From Deltaproteobacteria bacterium (GTDB lineage: Bacteria > SZUA-79 > Acidulodesulfobacterales > Acidulodesulfobacteraceae), in NCBI GenBank assembly GCA_023489335.1, contig JAMDCP010000011.1, positions 199,057 through 263,056 of the forward strand: a DNA stretch of 64,000 bases, written 5' to 3'. The translations under genes and the position numbers were made by a program. The notes beneath the pieces were generated by a model. The model was not told the origin of the DNA and searched no databases. It saw only the letters and a list, made by a program, of their open reading frames with translations. This document shows positions 1-7,662 of this stretch, in pieces (position 1 is the first letter of the stretch; each line of letters begins with the position of its first letter).

Positions 1-118
1 TTCCGTGTTTTGGAGAATCCGACTTCCTTTCGATAAAAATTTCGGATAATTGACCGTTCTCTATCAGTGCGACGCGCGTTTCGTATTCATCTTTGTTAAT
101 TATAAGTTCTGTAGTCAA
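1..118 (-). CDS. rng: Ribonuclease G/E family, N-terminal fragment
   Basis: The gene runs off the left edge of the window; only about 39 N-terminal residues are visible. The reading from a TTG start at 118 gives TTELIIN followed by ETRVALIENGQLSEIFIER, which matches the conserved opening of RNase G/E proteins just before their S1 domain (T-E-L-x-I-N, then E-T-R-V-A-x-I-E-x-G). An AGAGGG Shine-Dalgarno lies about 5 bases before the TTG, which decides the start. Family members are single-strand-specific endoribonucleases that process 16S and 5S rRNA and start mRNA decay. Whether this is the short RNase G form or a long RNase E form cannot be seen. Confidence 0.8.
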   Translation of the reverse strand, partial: MTTELIINKDEYETRVALIENGQLSEIFIERKSDSPKHG

Positions 119-345
119 TCAAGCCCTCTTATTTAATATTATTCCTTCATTAATTATTTTTGGTTATTTTAACATATTAGACACTATAAAATAAATAATT
201 TAAGATTTTTATATACTTTTATTTTTTTTTAGTTATTAGTTATATGATATAATAGTATAAAAATTAATTGACAAGAATTAATTGCCGATTGATTTATATA
301 TTTTTTAGTTTTATAATAAATAAAAACAGAAGAGGTTAAAATATT
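119..345. other. Divergent AT-rich intergenic region
   Basis: This spacer separates rng (minus) from the plus-strand gene at 346 and must hold promoters for both. Visible signals are a TATAAT at 248-253 without a convincing -35 box and a TTGACA at 268-273 whose best -10 (GATTTA, 17 bases on) is poor. The TTGACA sits inside a loose inverted repeat of AATTAATT arms. I see no gene in it. Confidence 0.4.
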
Positions 346-531
346 ATGGATGAAAATGTGGTGCTTTGTGCGGTATGTGCATGGAGGGGCGTTTGTAATA
401 AAAAATATAATCTATCGGGGGCAGAGATTTTTAACTGTTCCGATTTTAGCAGGGATATTACATTGACAATATCGGGTTTTGAAGATTTATTGTATCTTAT
501 AAACGATAATAAAAATTATAGGGCAAACTGA
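346..531 (+). CDS. Small Cys-rich conserved hypothetical protein
   Basis: A 61-residue protein whose N-terminus holds Cys residues spaced C-x2-C-x6-C (CAVCAWRGVC), with a fourth Cys in NCSDFSRD about 14 residues later. The spacing suggests a small metal site (zinc or iron-sulfur), which is inference. It is preceded by AGAGG at a usable distance and is separated by one base from the SPOR-domain gene, so the two are probably co-transcribed and translationally coupled. I do not recognise a named family. The residues after the Cys motif look like a compact domain rather than a secreted peptide; there is no signal sequence or membrane segment. Confidence 0.55.
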   Translation: MDENVVLCAVCAWRGVCNKKYNLSGAEIFNCSDFSRDITLTISGFEDLLYLINDNKNYRAN

Positions 532-532
532 T

Positions 533-1210
533 TTGAAAAAGGATAAACTTTCAGCGGTTATTGTATTTTTAGTAATCCTGTTTATAGTATTCGCATTAGG
601 ATTATTCGTGGGAAAAAAATTATCTCCTCAAAAATCAAAAGAGGGCGTTATTAAAGAGTCTTCTTTAAAAACGGAGAGCAACCCCCCGGTTTCTCCTTTA
701 AACATAATCCCAAACCAAAAGGCTGAAGAAAAGACCCCTGTTTCAACGGATAATATAAAATTTGCCCCAATATCAAAGTTGGCCTCATTAAAAAATGGCA
801 ATGCCGCCAAAAAGCCTGTCGAAAAGCCAACCCCCCCTCCAGAACCAAAAACTAAGGTTAGAACCAAAATCGTGTATGTTAAAAAACCTATTTACATATA
901 TAAATATATTACAAAAAAACCTGCCGTAAAACAAAAAACCGCCGCTTCTCCTTTTGCTTCCAAAGTATATTACACGATTCAAGTAGCAGCCCTTTCAAAA
1001 TATAACGATGCAAAGAAGTTAGCCGATAAACTTAACTCTATGGGTTTTTTTGCCTATATCGTTCCGATAAGCATTTCCGGAAAAAAAGGAAAGGCTGTTT
1101 ACGAGCAGGTCAGGGTCGGAAAGTTTTCCACAAACGCCGGCGCCAAATCTGTGGAAAATATAATATCGAAGAAATTTAATCTAAAGCCATATATCATAAA
1201 AGTCGATTAA
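533..1210 (+). CDS. SPOR-domain membrane protein
   Basis: A 225-residue protein with a short cytoplasmic tail, one membrane helix (about residues 8-26), a long Pro/Lys-rich linker (about 30-140) and a C-terminal SPOR domain (about 145-225; YTIQVAALSKYNDAKKLADKL, then VRVGKFS). SPOR domains bind denuded peptidoglycan glycan strands at the division septum, so a role in cell division or wall remodelling in the periplasm is likely. The start used is a TTG one base after the upstream stop, with an AGGG about 10 bases before it. The linker is rich in PTPPPEPK-type sequence that would span the periplasm. FtsN-like function is possible but not shown. Confidence 0.8.
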   Translation: MKKDKLSAVIVFLVILFIVFALGLFVGKKLSPQKSKEGVIKESSLKTESNPPVSPLNIIPNQKAEEKTPVSTDNIKFAPISKLASLKNGNAAKKPVEKPTPPPEPKTKVRTKIVYVKKPIYIYKYITKKPAVKQKTAASPFASKVYYTIQVAALSKYNDAKKLADKLNSMGFFAYIVPISISGKKGKAVYEQVRVGKFSTNAGAKSVENIISKKFNLKPYIIKVD

Positions 1211-1224
1211 AGTAACCCGCTATA

Positions 1225-2034
1225 TTAGTAAAGATAAAAATTGGCTAACCTATAAATGAAGGTTCCTATTATGTTTAGCCTTTTTATGGTCCAGTAATGG
1301 GGAAAAGGATTATAACGCGCCGCATCGTATATCGCCTTAACAGCCGCCCTATCCAGCATTTTCTTTCCTGAACTTCTTAAAATTTTCACTCTATAAATAG
1401 ACCCGTTTCTGTTTATAGAAAATTCGATAACGAGCAACCCGGATATTCCCCTTTTTTGCGCCCTCGCAGGATATTCCCAGACATTTTCTATTTTATTTTT
1501 GACATGTAAAAGATACGATGCATACTTTATAGTCGTCGTATTCAGGTTTACGGTTGCCGATTTTACCCCATGGGAAGGATTTTTTATCCCCGATTTTTGA
1601 ACCGGCTGGTTTTGATTAAAAAACTGTTTTCCCATTGGATAAAGACTGCTTAACCTTTGATTTTGTTTTGGCTGAACCTCATGATTATTTGAAAAAATAT
1701 GAGAACTGCTCATAATCCTGCGGTTTTGAGCCTCCGCAGGCGGGGTATTGGAGGCCATAGACGCCGCATAAGAAGGATTTCTATAAGACGAAGGGGCTTT
1801 TAACCTTGTATTTTTAGAAGCGGAATGCGGCTTAATGCTGGCATATTTTGGGTTTTTTATTTTAAATTTTTCTAAGTTTTTGATAAATTTATAAGGTTCG
1901 ACTATGACAGGCTTTGTATATTTATGATATTTTTTGGTTTTCTTGTTGTTGTATCCCAATAAAAACAAGATTAAAGCCGAATGTATAATAAGAGATATAA
2001 TTAATGCATATACTAAGACCTTATTGTTTTTCAT
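1225..2034 (-). CDS. TonB family energy transducer
   Basis: A 269-residue protein with an N-terminal membrane anchor (about residues 8-27), a Pro/Ser/Lys-rich periplasmic stretch, and a C-terminal TonB domain (about 178-262) showing IENVWEYPARAQKRGISG, then LVIEFSINRNGSIYRVKILRSSG. This is the usual TonB_C layout, which passes proton-motive energy from ExbB/ExbD to outer-membrane receptors. No exbB or exbD is present in the window, so its partner complex must be encoded elsewhere. It is convergent with the SPOR gene with only 14 bases between the stops and no clear terminator. Confidence 0.82.
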   Translation of the reverse strand: MKNNKVLVYALIISLIIHSALILFLLGYNNKKTKKYHKYTKPVIVEPYKFIKNLEKFKIKNPKYASIKPHSASKNTRLKAPSSYRNPSYAASMASNTPPAEAQNRRIMSSSHIFSNNHEVQPKQNQRLSSLYPMGKQFFNQNQPVQKSGIKNPSHGVKSATVNLNTTTIKYASYLLHVKNKIENVWEYPARAQKRGISGLLVIEFSINRNGSIYRVKILRSSGKKMLDRAAVKAIYDAARYNPFPHYWTIKRLNIIGTFIYRLANFYLY

Positions 2035-2122
2035 AATATATAAAAGTTAAATAACTAAGACCTTCTCCTTTCTTCCAATTTTAAAAGCTGTTGCCGGTTC
2101 TTTTATTTTAACATTATTTAAA

Positions 2123-2151
2123 TTGATTTAAAATCGTTTTTGGATTAAAAT
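2123..2151 (+). promoter_or_regulatory. Sigma-70-type promoter for purC
   Basis: TTGATT at 2123-2128 and TAAAAT at 2146-2151 are separated by 17 bases. They lie about 50 bases before the purC ATG, which itself has a strong AAGGAGGGGG Shine-Dalgarno. The call is by eye. Confidence 0.5.
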
Positions 2152-2202
2152 ATAGGGCAGATTTGGTTTGTTTTTTAATTTATAAACTTAAGGAGGGGGT
2201 TT

Positions 2203-3027
2203 ATGAAAGTTTCGAAGGAACTTCATATATCTTCGCCCGCAAGTTCTGAAAAGCATGGCTTTTCAGCGGGCGAAGATGCCGAAGGCCGAAAGCGAAGCGG
2301 TCACAGTGTTGCGGAAGAAAAGGGCTTAAAAAAGATTTACGAGGGCAAAGCGAAAATACTTTATGAATATCCCGGGGATGAAAATAAGCTGGTAACTTAT
2401 TTTAAAGATGATGCAACGGCATTTAACGGGCAAAAAAAGGGAGTAATTATGAATAAAGGGGAATATAACAACGCTATATCCGCCTCTTTATTCAAACTTT
2501 TAAAAAAACACGGCATAGAAAGTCATTTCATCGAGAAATTATCCAATAGGGAAATGCTCGTAAATCATTTAAAAATGTTTCCCGTCGAGTTTGTGGTAAG
2601 AAACATCGCCGCAGGGAGCCTTGCAAAAAAGATGGGAGTGGAAGAGGGGGTTAAATTACTTTCCCCCGTGGTTGAATTATATTTTAAAAGCGACGAACTT
2701 GGCGACCCGATGATTAACGAGACTTATGTTAAGGCATTTGATTTAGGAGAGGTCAAGGATGTAGAAGAGGCTAAAATTATTGCTTTAAAGATAAATGAAA
2801 TTCTAAAAGATTTTTTTGATAAAAATGGACTTTTACTTGTGGACTACAAACTGGAATTCGGCACTTTAAACGGAAAAGTTCTTTTGGCAGATGAAATTAC
2901 TCCCGACACAATGAGGTTGTGGGATAAGATAACCCTTGAAAAAGTTGACAAAGATAGGTTCAGAAGAGACCTTGGCGGCGTTGAAGAGGCTTATAAGAGG
3001 GTTTACGATATAACCTCGAAAATATAA
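2203..3027 (+). CDS. purC: Phosphoribosylaminoimidazole-succinocarboxamide synthase
   Basis: SAICAR synthetase joins CAIR and aspartate with ATP in purine synthesis. The catalytic core starts at about residue 43 with KKIYEGKAKILYEYPGDEN, followed by TYFKDDATAFNG, EFVVRNIAAGS, LLVDYKLEFG and LADEITPDTMRLWD, all family hallmarks. The predicted protein is 274 residues because about 40 extra residues precede the usual start. That leader is not optional: the strong AAGGAGGGGG ribosome-binding site and ATG sit at its beginning, and there is no in-frame ATG, GTG or TTG close to the core. The leader is encoded by a long palindromic element (2229-2277 and flank), so the palindrome appears to have been inserted in frame and translated. 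The gene stands alone, transcribed from its own promoter and ending at a bidirectional terminator. Confidence 0.93.
   Translation: MKVSKELHISSPASSEKHGFSAGEDAEGRKRSGHSVAEEKGLKKIYEGKAKILYEYPGDENKLVTYFKDDATAFNGQKKGVIMNKGEYNNAISASLFKLLKKHGIESHFIEKLSNREMLVNHLKMFPVEFVVRNIAAGSLAKKMGVEEGVKLLSPVVELYFKSDELGDPMINETYVKAFDLGEVKDVEEAKIIALKINEILKDFFDKNGLLLVDYKLEFGTLNGKVLLADEITPDTMRLWDKITLEKVDKDRFRRDLGGVEEAYKRVYDITSKI
2229..2277. repeat. Palindromic element inside the purC reading frame
   Basis: The outer arms 2229-2239 (ATCTTCGCCCG) and 2267-2277 are perfect reverse complements, as are the inner arms 2246-2254 (CTGAAAAGC) and 2258-2266, around a three-base ATG loop with a six-base bulge on the left. The total stem is 20 bp. 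It encodes about 16 residues of the purC N-terminal extension. Just after it comes GCCGAAGGC. The outer arm sequence nearly matches the hairpin at 52881-52927, so this is probably a dispersed repeat family. Confidence 0.8.
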
Positions 3028-3081
3028 AGAATAAGATTGCGGACAGCTTAAAATAAAAATAAATTAAGGAATGCGGTATAG

Positions 3082-3126
3082 AAAATCGGCTATGAGAGGA
3101 GATATAACTCCACCATAGCCGATTTT
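3082..3126. terminator. Bidirectional terminator between purC and peroxiredoxin
   Basis: Arms AAAATCGGCTATG (3082-3094) and CATAGCCGATTTT (3114-3126) form a perfect 13-bp stem, with a further GGAG/CTCC pairing in the loop. The A and T ends give a T-run on either strand, which suits the convergent genes purC and the peroxiredoxin. Confidence 0.85.
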
Positions 3127-3144
3127 ATTAAAGGGCAATAAAAA

Positions 3145-3765
3145 TTATTTTAATGCCTCATAGACTTTGCCGACGACAGCCGGACCTGGTTTAATCGTTT
3201 TTCCGCCTTTATGCCATTTTGCCGGACAAACCTCATCGGGATGGGTTGAAACATAGATGTTTGCTTCAACCTTTCTGACAAGCTCGTCTGCATTTCTGCC
3301 GACATTGTAAAAATTGACTTCGGATGCAACCAGCGTGCCTTCGGGATTGATTATAAATGTGCCTCTTAAAGCAAGTCCCGAATCCTCGTCATAAACGCCG
3401 AATATTCTGGATACCTTTCCTGTGGGGTCTGCTCCCATTGCAAATTTTACCTTTTCCAATAATTTTTCATCCCTTTGCCATGCCATATGGACGAAATGGG
3501 TATCGGTGCTGATGGAAATTATTTGCGCGCCCATCTTTTCGAGTTCTTCCTGTTTTCCTGCATAGTCCTGCAGTTCGGTCGGGCAAACGAAAGTGTAATC
3601 GGCGGGATAAAATACGAGAACAGTCCATTTTTTGTTTTTCTTAGCCTCTTCTATGCTAAATTTTCCAAATCCGCCTGTTTTAGGATCGAAAGTATTAATT
3701 TCCCCAAATGACGGAACGGGTTTTCCGATAACTGCAATTTCATACTCTTCACAATATTCGTTCAT
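3145..3765 (-). CDS. Typical 2-Cys peroxiredoxin (AhpC/Prx1 class)
   Basis: A 206-residue thiol peroxidase that reduces hydrogen peroxide and organic peroxides. The peroxidatic Cys is in FYPADYTFVCPTEL (about residue 60), and the resolving Cys is in HPDEVCPAKWHKG (about residue 180), the arrangement of typical 2-Cys enzymes. The catalytic arginine region (ALRGTFIINPEG) is present. The ATG at 3765 is preceded by TAGGAGG. The gene is monocistronic, with its own near-consensus promoter upstream and a terminator downstream. No AhpF-type reductase is adjacent, so the electron donor is probably thioredoxin or a similar protein encoded elsewhere. It fits oxygen defence in an anaerobe. Confidence 0.92.
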   Translation of the reverse strand: MNEYCEEYEIAVIGKPVPSFGEINTFDPKTGGFGKFSIEEAKKNKKWTVLVFYPADYTFVCPTELQDYAGKQEELEKMGAQIISISTDTHFVHMAWQRDEKLLEKVKFAMGADPTGKVSRIFGVYDEDSGLALRGTFIINPEGTLVASEVNFYNVGRNADELVRKVEANIYVSTHPDEVCPAKWHKGGKTIKPGPAVVGKVYEALK

Positions 3766-3832
3766 AAAAAACCTCCTACGAATTTAATTTGTTAATTTTG
3801 TTATACCACCCACTTAATAATAATTACTGTTT

Positions 3833-3861
3833 AGTATATTTTATTATTTTATACAAGTCAA
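3833..3861 (-). promoter_or_regulatory. Promoter for the peroxiredoxin gene
   Basis: On the minus strand, TTGACT (3856-3861) and TATACT (3833-3838) are separated by exactly 17 bases. This is close to the sigma-70 consensus and lies about 70 bases upstream of the ATG. Confidence 0.7.
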
Positions 3862-3953
3862 GATGTTAATTAAAATTTTTAATTAAAATTAATTTAAGCC
3901 TTGAGAAGATTGGAGAAATCAAAGGAAATCGCAAAGAGTATTTAAGAATATTT

Positions 3954-3982
3954 TTGATTTTTTCTTAATATAAATGTACAAT
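3954..3982 (+). promoter_or_regulatory. Promoter for ugd-manC
   Basis: TTGATT (3954-3959) and TACAAT (3977-3982) have a 17-base spacer. The implied leader is about 135 bases. The rest of the 360-base divergent gap (3766-4125) is AT-rich with no gene visible. Confidence 0.55.
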
Positions 3983-4125
3983 TAAACTAATTTTATTTAT
4001 TATTTATATATATATCTATATCTTATTTTTCAAAGAAATCAACCCTTATATCGCATAATATAAAATAAACGGCATTTAACGATTTTTCTGCCTGCACCGT
4101 TAAAAGAAGGAGGATTATTTCATAG

Positions 4126-5430
4126 ATGAATATTTCGATTATAGGAACAGGATATGTCGGTCTTGTTACCGGCGTTTGTTTGGCCGACTCAGGAAACACC
4201 GTATATTGCGTCGATAACGATGCAAACAAAGTATCTTCGTTAAACAACGGCATAATACCCATCTACGAGCCGGGGCTTAAAGAACTGGTCGATAAAAATG
4301 TAAAAAATGAAAGGCTTATTTTTACGGAAGATTTGGATTTTGCCGTTAAAAAAACGGATGTTATTTTTATAGCCGTGGGAACCCCGCCCCAGGAAAACGG
4401 GGAGGCCGATTTGTCTAATGTTTTTGGGGTAGCCGAAAGCATCGCAAATTCTATCAACGGTTATAAGGCGGTGGTCGTAAAAAGCACCGTTCCTGTCGGA
4501 ACCTGCAAAAAGATAGATACTATAATAAGGAAAAAAACGGACGATTTTAGCATAGTTTCAAATCCGGAATTTTTAAAAGAGGGCGCCGCGATAGAAGATT
4601 TTCAGAGGCCCGATAGGATAATTATCGGGATAAATAGCGGCAAACGGTCGTCAAAAGCAAAAGAGATTATGGATGAGATTTACGAGCCGTTTGTCAGAAC
4701 GGGGGCGCCTATATATTTTATGGATACTAATTCTTCCGAACTTACAAAATATGCTGCCAATGCAATGCTTGCATTGAGAATAACATTTATGAACGAGCTT
4801 GCCAACATGTGTTCCCTGGCAGGGGCAAATGTGGATAATATAAGAATAGGAATAGGTTCCGACAAAAGAATCGGAAAGTCTTTTCTATTTCCGGGCATTG
4901 GGTATGGCGGAAGCTGTTTCCCTAAAGATGTTAAGGCCCTTTACCAAACCGCAAAAGCAAACGGATATGATTTTAAGCTGCTAAAGGCGGTCGATGAGGT
5001 TAATTATTATCAAAAAGAAGCCTTATTAAGCTATATTTTAAAATATTTCAAAGGGGATATTTCCGGCAAGACTTTTGCCTTATGGGGTTTATCGTTTAAG
5101 CCAAAAACCGACGATATAAGGGAGGCGCCGTCTTTGGTGATTATTTCGAAACTACTTTCATACGGCGCAAAGATTAAGGCTTACGATCCAATCGCGATGG
5201 ATAACGCAAAAAAAGTTTTTCCAGAAATAGAATATGCAAGCGATATGTACGAAACGCTGGAAGATTCCTGCGGGCTTATTATTGCAACGGAATGGAACGA
5301 TTTCAGGGTGCCCGATTTCAAAAAAATTAAAGATAATTTAAAAGACAATGTTATATTTGATGGAAGAAACATTTATGACCCCAAAAAGATGTCCGAAATA
5401 GGCATAAATTATTATTCGATCGGGAGGTAG
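4126..5430 (+). CDS. ugd: UDP-glucose 6-dehydrogenase
   Basis: A 434-residue enzyme that oxidises UDP-glucose twice to UDP-glucuronate using NAD, in the cytoplasm. The N-terminal Rossmann fold opens with IGTGYVGLVTG (residues 5-15), the central region contains SNPEFLKEGAAI, and the catalytic Cys is in PGIGYGGSCFPKD (about residue 265). The C-terminal UDP-binding domain has LWGLSFKPKTDDIREAPS. An AAGGAGG lies about 12 bases before the ATG. It sits six bases before manC, so the two form an operon for sugar-nucleotide precursors of surface polysaccharide. The exact substrate (UDP-glucose against a related UDP-hexose) cannot be settled from motifs alone. Confidence 0.92.
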   Translation: MNISIIGTGYVGLVTGVCLADSGNTVYCVDNDANKVSSLNNGIIPIYEPGLKELVDKNVKNERLIFTEDLDFAVKKTDVIFIAVGTPPQENGEADLSNVFGVAESIANSINGYKAVVVKSTVPVGTCKKIDTIIRKKTDDFSIVSNPEFLKEGAAIEDFQRPDRIIIGINSGKRSSKAKEIMDEIYEPFVRTGAPIYFMDTNSSELTKYAANAMLALRITFMNELANMCSLAGANVDNIRIGIGSDKRIGKSFLFPGIGYGGSCFPKDVKALYQTAKANGYDFKLLKAVDEVNYYQKEALLSYILKYFKGDISGKTFALWGLSFKPKTDDIREAPSLVIISKLLSYGAKIKAYDPIAMDNAKKVFPEIEYASDMYETLEDSCGLIIATEWNDFRVPDFKKIKDNLKDNVIFDGRNIYDPKKMSEIGINYYSIGR

Positions 5431-5436
5431 GCAGTT

Positions 5437-6927
5437 ATGACCAATGTTATTTTATGCGGGGGCAGCGGTACAAGGTTATGGCCGATTTCAAGAAAATTTT
5501 TTCCAAAGCAATTTTATAAGCTATTAGACAATATGTCTTTATTTCAAATGACGGTTTTGCGAAACAGGGACTTTTGCGGCGATTTTTTAATTGTTACGAA
5601 TAAAAACCAGTATTTTATTGCGCTTGACCAGCTTGAAGAAATCGGGGTAAAGAATTACAGGTTTATTCTTGAGCCTGCAGGTAGAAATACCGCTGCGGCA
5701 ATTGCCTTATCCTGTTTCGATGCCGTTAAAAATCAAAATAAAAATGATATACTTTTTATTACCCCGTCCGACCATTTAATAAAAAACCAAAATTCTTATA
5801 AAAGGGCTGTCGAAATTGCTCAAAAGTCGGCTAAAGACGGTAATATAGTTATGTTTGGCATAAAGCCGTCGTCACCGGAAACAGGATACGGATATATCGA
5901 GGTTATCTTAAATAAAAGTGAAAGCAATTTAATTAACGATAAACATGTACCGGATAAAAACATACTGTCGAATCTAAACACTTTAGACGATATAAATTTA
6001 CATGAAGATGTTTTTTCTATCGGTTTTTTTAAGGAGAAGCCCGATAAAGAAACGGCTTGCCGCTACCTTTCGAGCGGTAATTTTTATTGGAATAGCGGGA
6101 TGTTTATGTTTACGCCGGAAGTATTACTGAAAGAGCTTGGGGCAATATGTCCCGGTATTTATGAGTCTTCGAATATAGCTTATGAAAATGCCAAAAAAGA
6201 CGGTTCAATGCTAAGAATTTTGGAAAACGATATGCTTAATATCGAAGAGAATTCCATAGATTTTGCGCTTTTGGAAAAAACGCCCATGGTAAAAGCTATA
6301 CTTGCCGACATCGAATGGTCCGATTTAGGCAGCTTTGATTCGCTTTACGATGAGTTCAAAAAAGATGAAAACAATAATGCCGTATTAAAAGATGCTTTAA
6401 ATATTAATTCAAAGAATAATCTTATAATGTCGAGCAGCAGAATGGTTGCGACAATAGACATAGAGGATCTGATAGTTATCGATACGGATGACGCGCTTCT
6501 AATCGCAAAAAGGGGGTCATCACAAAATGTTAAAAAGGTTGTGGAGGAATTAAAGAAAAGTAATTCGGAACTCCATGCGCAACATATGACGGTGCATAGG
6601 CCATGGGGATCTTACACGGTTTTACTTGAATCAAGCCTTTATAAAATAAAAAAGATTGTTGTCAAACCCGGGGCCAAGTTATCGCTTCAAAAGCATTTTC
6701 ACAGGTCGGAACACTGGATTGTAACAAGCGGAACGGCCTTGATTACGGTTGACGATAAAACCGTACTTCTTAAAGCCAACGAATCGACATATATTCCCAT
6801 AGGTTCCATTCACAGGCTTGAAAACCCAGGTCTTATCCCCCTTGTTTTAATAGAGGCCCAGGTTGGGGAGTATCTCAAGGAAGACGATATAGTAAGATTA
6901 GAGGATGATTATCATAGGATGGATTAA
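5437..6927 (+). CDS. manC: Mannose-1-phosphate guanylyltransferase / mannose-6-phosphate isomerase
   Basis: A 496-residue bifunctional protein of the ManC/AlgA type. The N-terminal nucleotidyltransferase starts with ILCGGSGTRLWPISRKFFPKQF and has FILEPAGRNTAAAIAL; it makes GDP-mannose from mannose-1-phosphate and GTP. The C-terminal cupin (about 385-496) has RPWGSYTVL, KPGAKLSLQKHFHRSEHW and IPIGSIHRLENPG, the type II phosphomannose isomerase signature. It follows ugd by six bases and has a GGGAGG ribosome-binding site overlapping the ugd stop region. The pair suggests exopolysaccharide or O-antigen supply, although no glycosyltransferases follow. Confidence 0.92.
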   Translation: MTNVILCGGSGTRLWPISRKFFPKQFYKLLDNMSLFQMTVLRNRDFCGDFLIVTNKNQYFIALDQLEEIGVKNYRFILEPAGRNTAAAIALSCFDAVKNQNKNDILFITPSDHLIKNQNSYKRAVEIAQKSAKDGNIVMFGIKPSSPETGYGYIEVILNKSESNLINDKHVPDKNILSNLNTLDDINLHEDVFSIGFFKEKPDKETACRYLSSGNFYWNSGMFMFTPEVLLKELGAICPGIYESSNIAYENAKKDGSMLRILENDMLNIEENSIDFALLEKTPMVKAILADIEWSDLGSFDSLYDEFKKDENNNAVLKDALNINSKNNLIMSSSRMVATIDIEDLIVIDTDDALLIAKRGSSQNVKKVVEELKKSNSELHAQHMTVHRPWGSYTVLLESSLYKIKKIVVKPGAKLSLQKHFHRSEHWIVTSGTALITVDDKTVLLKANESTYIPIGSIHRLENPGLIPLVLIEAQVGEYLKEDDIVRLEDDYHRMD

Positions 6928-6992
6928 TGCCTTTTAATCTCTTCTTTGGCCAAAACAGATTTAGCCGATAAAAGTATTAGCAATAGATATAT

Positions 6993-7021
6993 TTGACATC
7001 ATCGTATAAATTATATACACT
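6993..7021 (+). promoter_or_regulatory. Promoter of the abiE-like operon
   Basis: TTGACA (6993-6998), a 17-base spacer and TACACT (7016-7021). The predicted transcription start (about 7028) falls after the first possible in-frame start (TTG 7024), so the mRNA may begin at or within a few bases of the true start codon. Confidence 0.6.
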
Positions 7022-7035
7022 TATTGACAAATGTA

Positions 7036-7662
7036 GTGAAATTATACGGTAATAATGTGATACAGAAAAAATCACAGGAACTTATAGACTTTTTCGAGAG
7101 CCGTAACGGGATAGTCAGGTTTTCCGATATTCTAAATGTCGGATTTCACCCCGATTCGTTAAATGCTCTTGTGAAAGAAGATAAGATAGAGAAGATTGCC
7201 AGGGGACTTTACAGGCTGACCGGTTATAATATCGGTTCATATCCCGACCTTATTATTGCATCCCTTCAGACCCCCAAGGGAGTTGTTTGCCTTATCTCAG
7301 CCCTTTCTTTTCACGAGGCAACCGTCGAAATTCCAAAGTACGTTGATATAGCCATCCCCAGAGGGACGCATTCCTATAAAATCAAATATCCTCCGGTGAG
7401 ATTTTACCGTTTTGATCCCAAAGCATGGGAGGCAGGGATTGAAGAGCATAAAATAAAGGATTATAAAATAAAAATTTACGGTCTTGCAAAAACTATCGCC
7501 GATTGTTTTAAATTTCGCAATAAAATCGGTATTAACATTGCGCGTGAAGCTCTTAAAACAGCCGTTGCCGAAAAGAATATAAAACCAAAAGAAATAATGC
7601 ACTATGCCAAAATTTGCCGTGTCGATAATATAATAAAACCGATATTGGAGACCCTGTTGTGA
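7036..7662 (+). CDS. AbiEi-family antitoxin
   Basis: About 208 residues with an N-terminal winged-helix segment (ELIDFFESRNGIVRFSDIL, then LVKEDKIEKIARGLYRL) and the AbiEi C-terminal region containing VCLISALSFHEATVEIPKYV, PVRFYRF and YGLAKTIADCFKFRNKIG. AbiEi proteins are transcriptional repressors and antitoxins of type IV systems. The longest reading starts at TTG 7024, but the promoter places transcription start at about 7028, so GTG 7036 is preferred; GTG 7057 is also possible. No Shine-Dalgarno is visible before any of them. The stop overlaps the next start as GTGA, tying it to the toxin gene. Confidence 0.82.
   Translation: MKLYGNNVIQKKSQELIDFFESRNGIVRFSDILNVGFHPDSLNALVKEDKIEKIARGLYRLTGYNIGSYPDLIIASLQTPKGVVCLISALSFHEATVEIPKYVDIAIPRGTHSYKIKYPPVRFYRFDPKAWEAGIEEHKIKDYKIKIYGLAKTIADCFKFRNKIGINIAREALKTAVAEKNIKPKEIMHYAKICRVDNIIKPILETLL

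Noticed and set aside
3781-3832. PerR or Fur box near the peroxiredoxin promoter
   Set aside because: CTTAATAATAATTACTG is only loosely like the consensus and expected by chance in AT-rich DNA.
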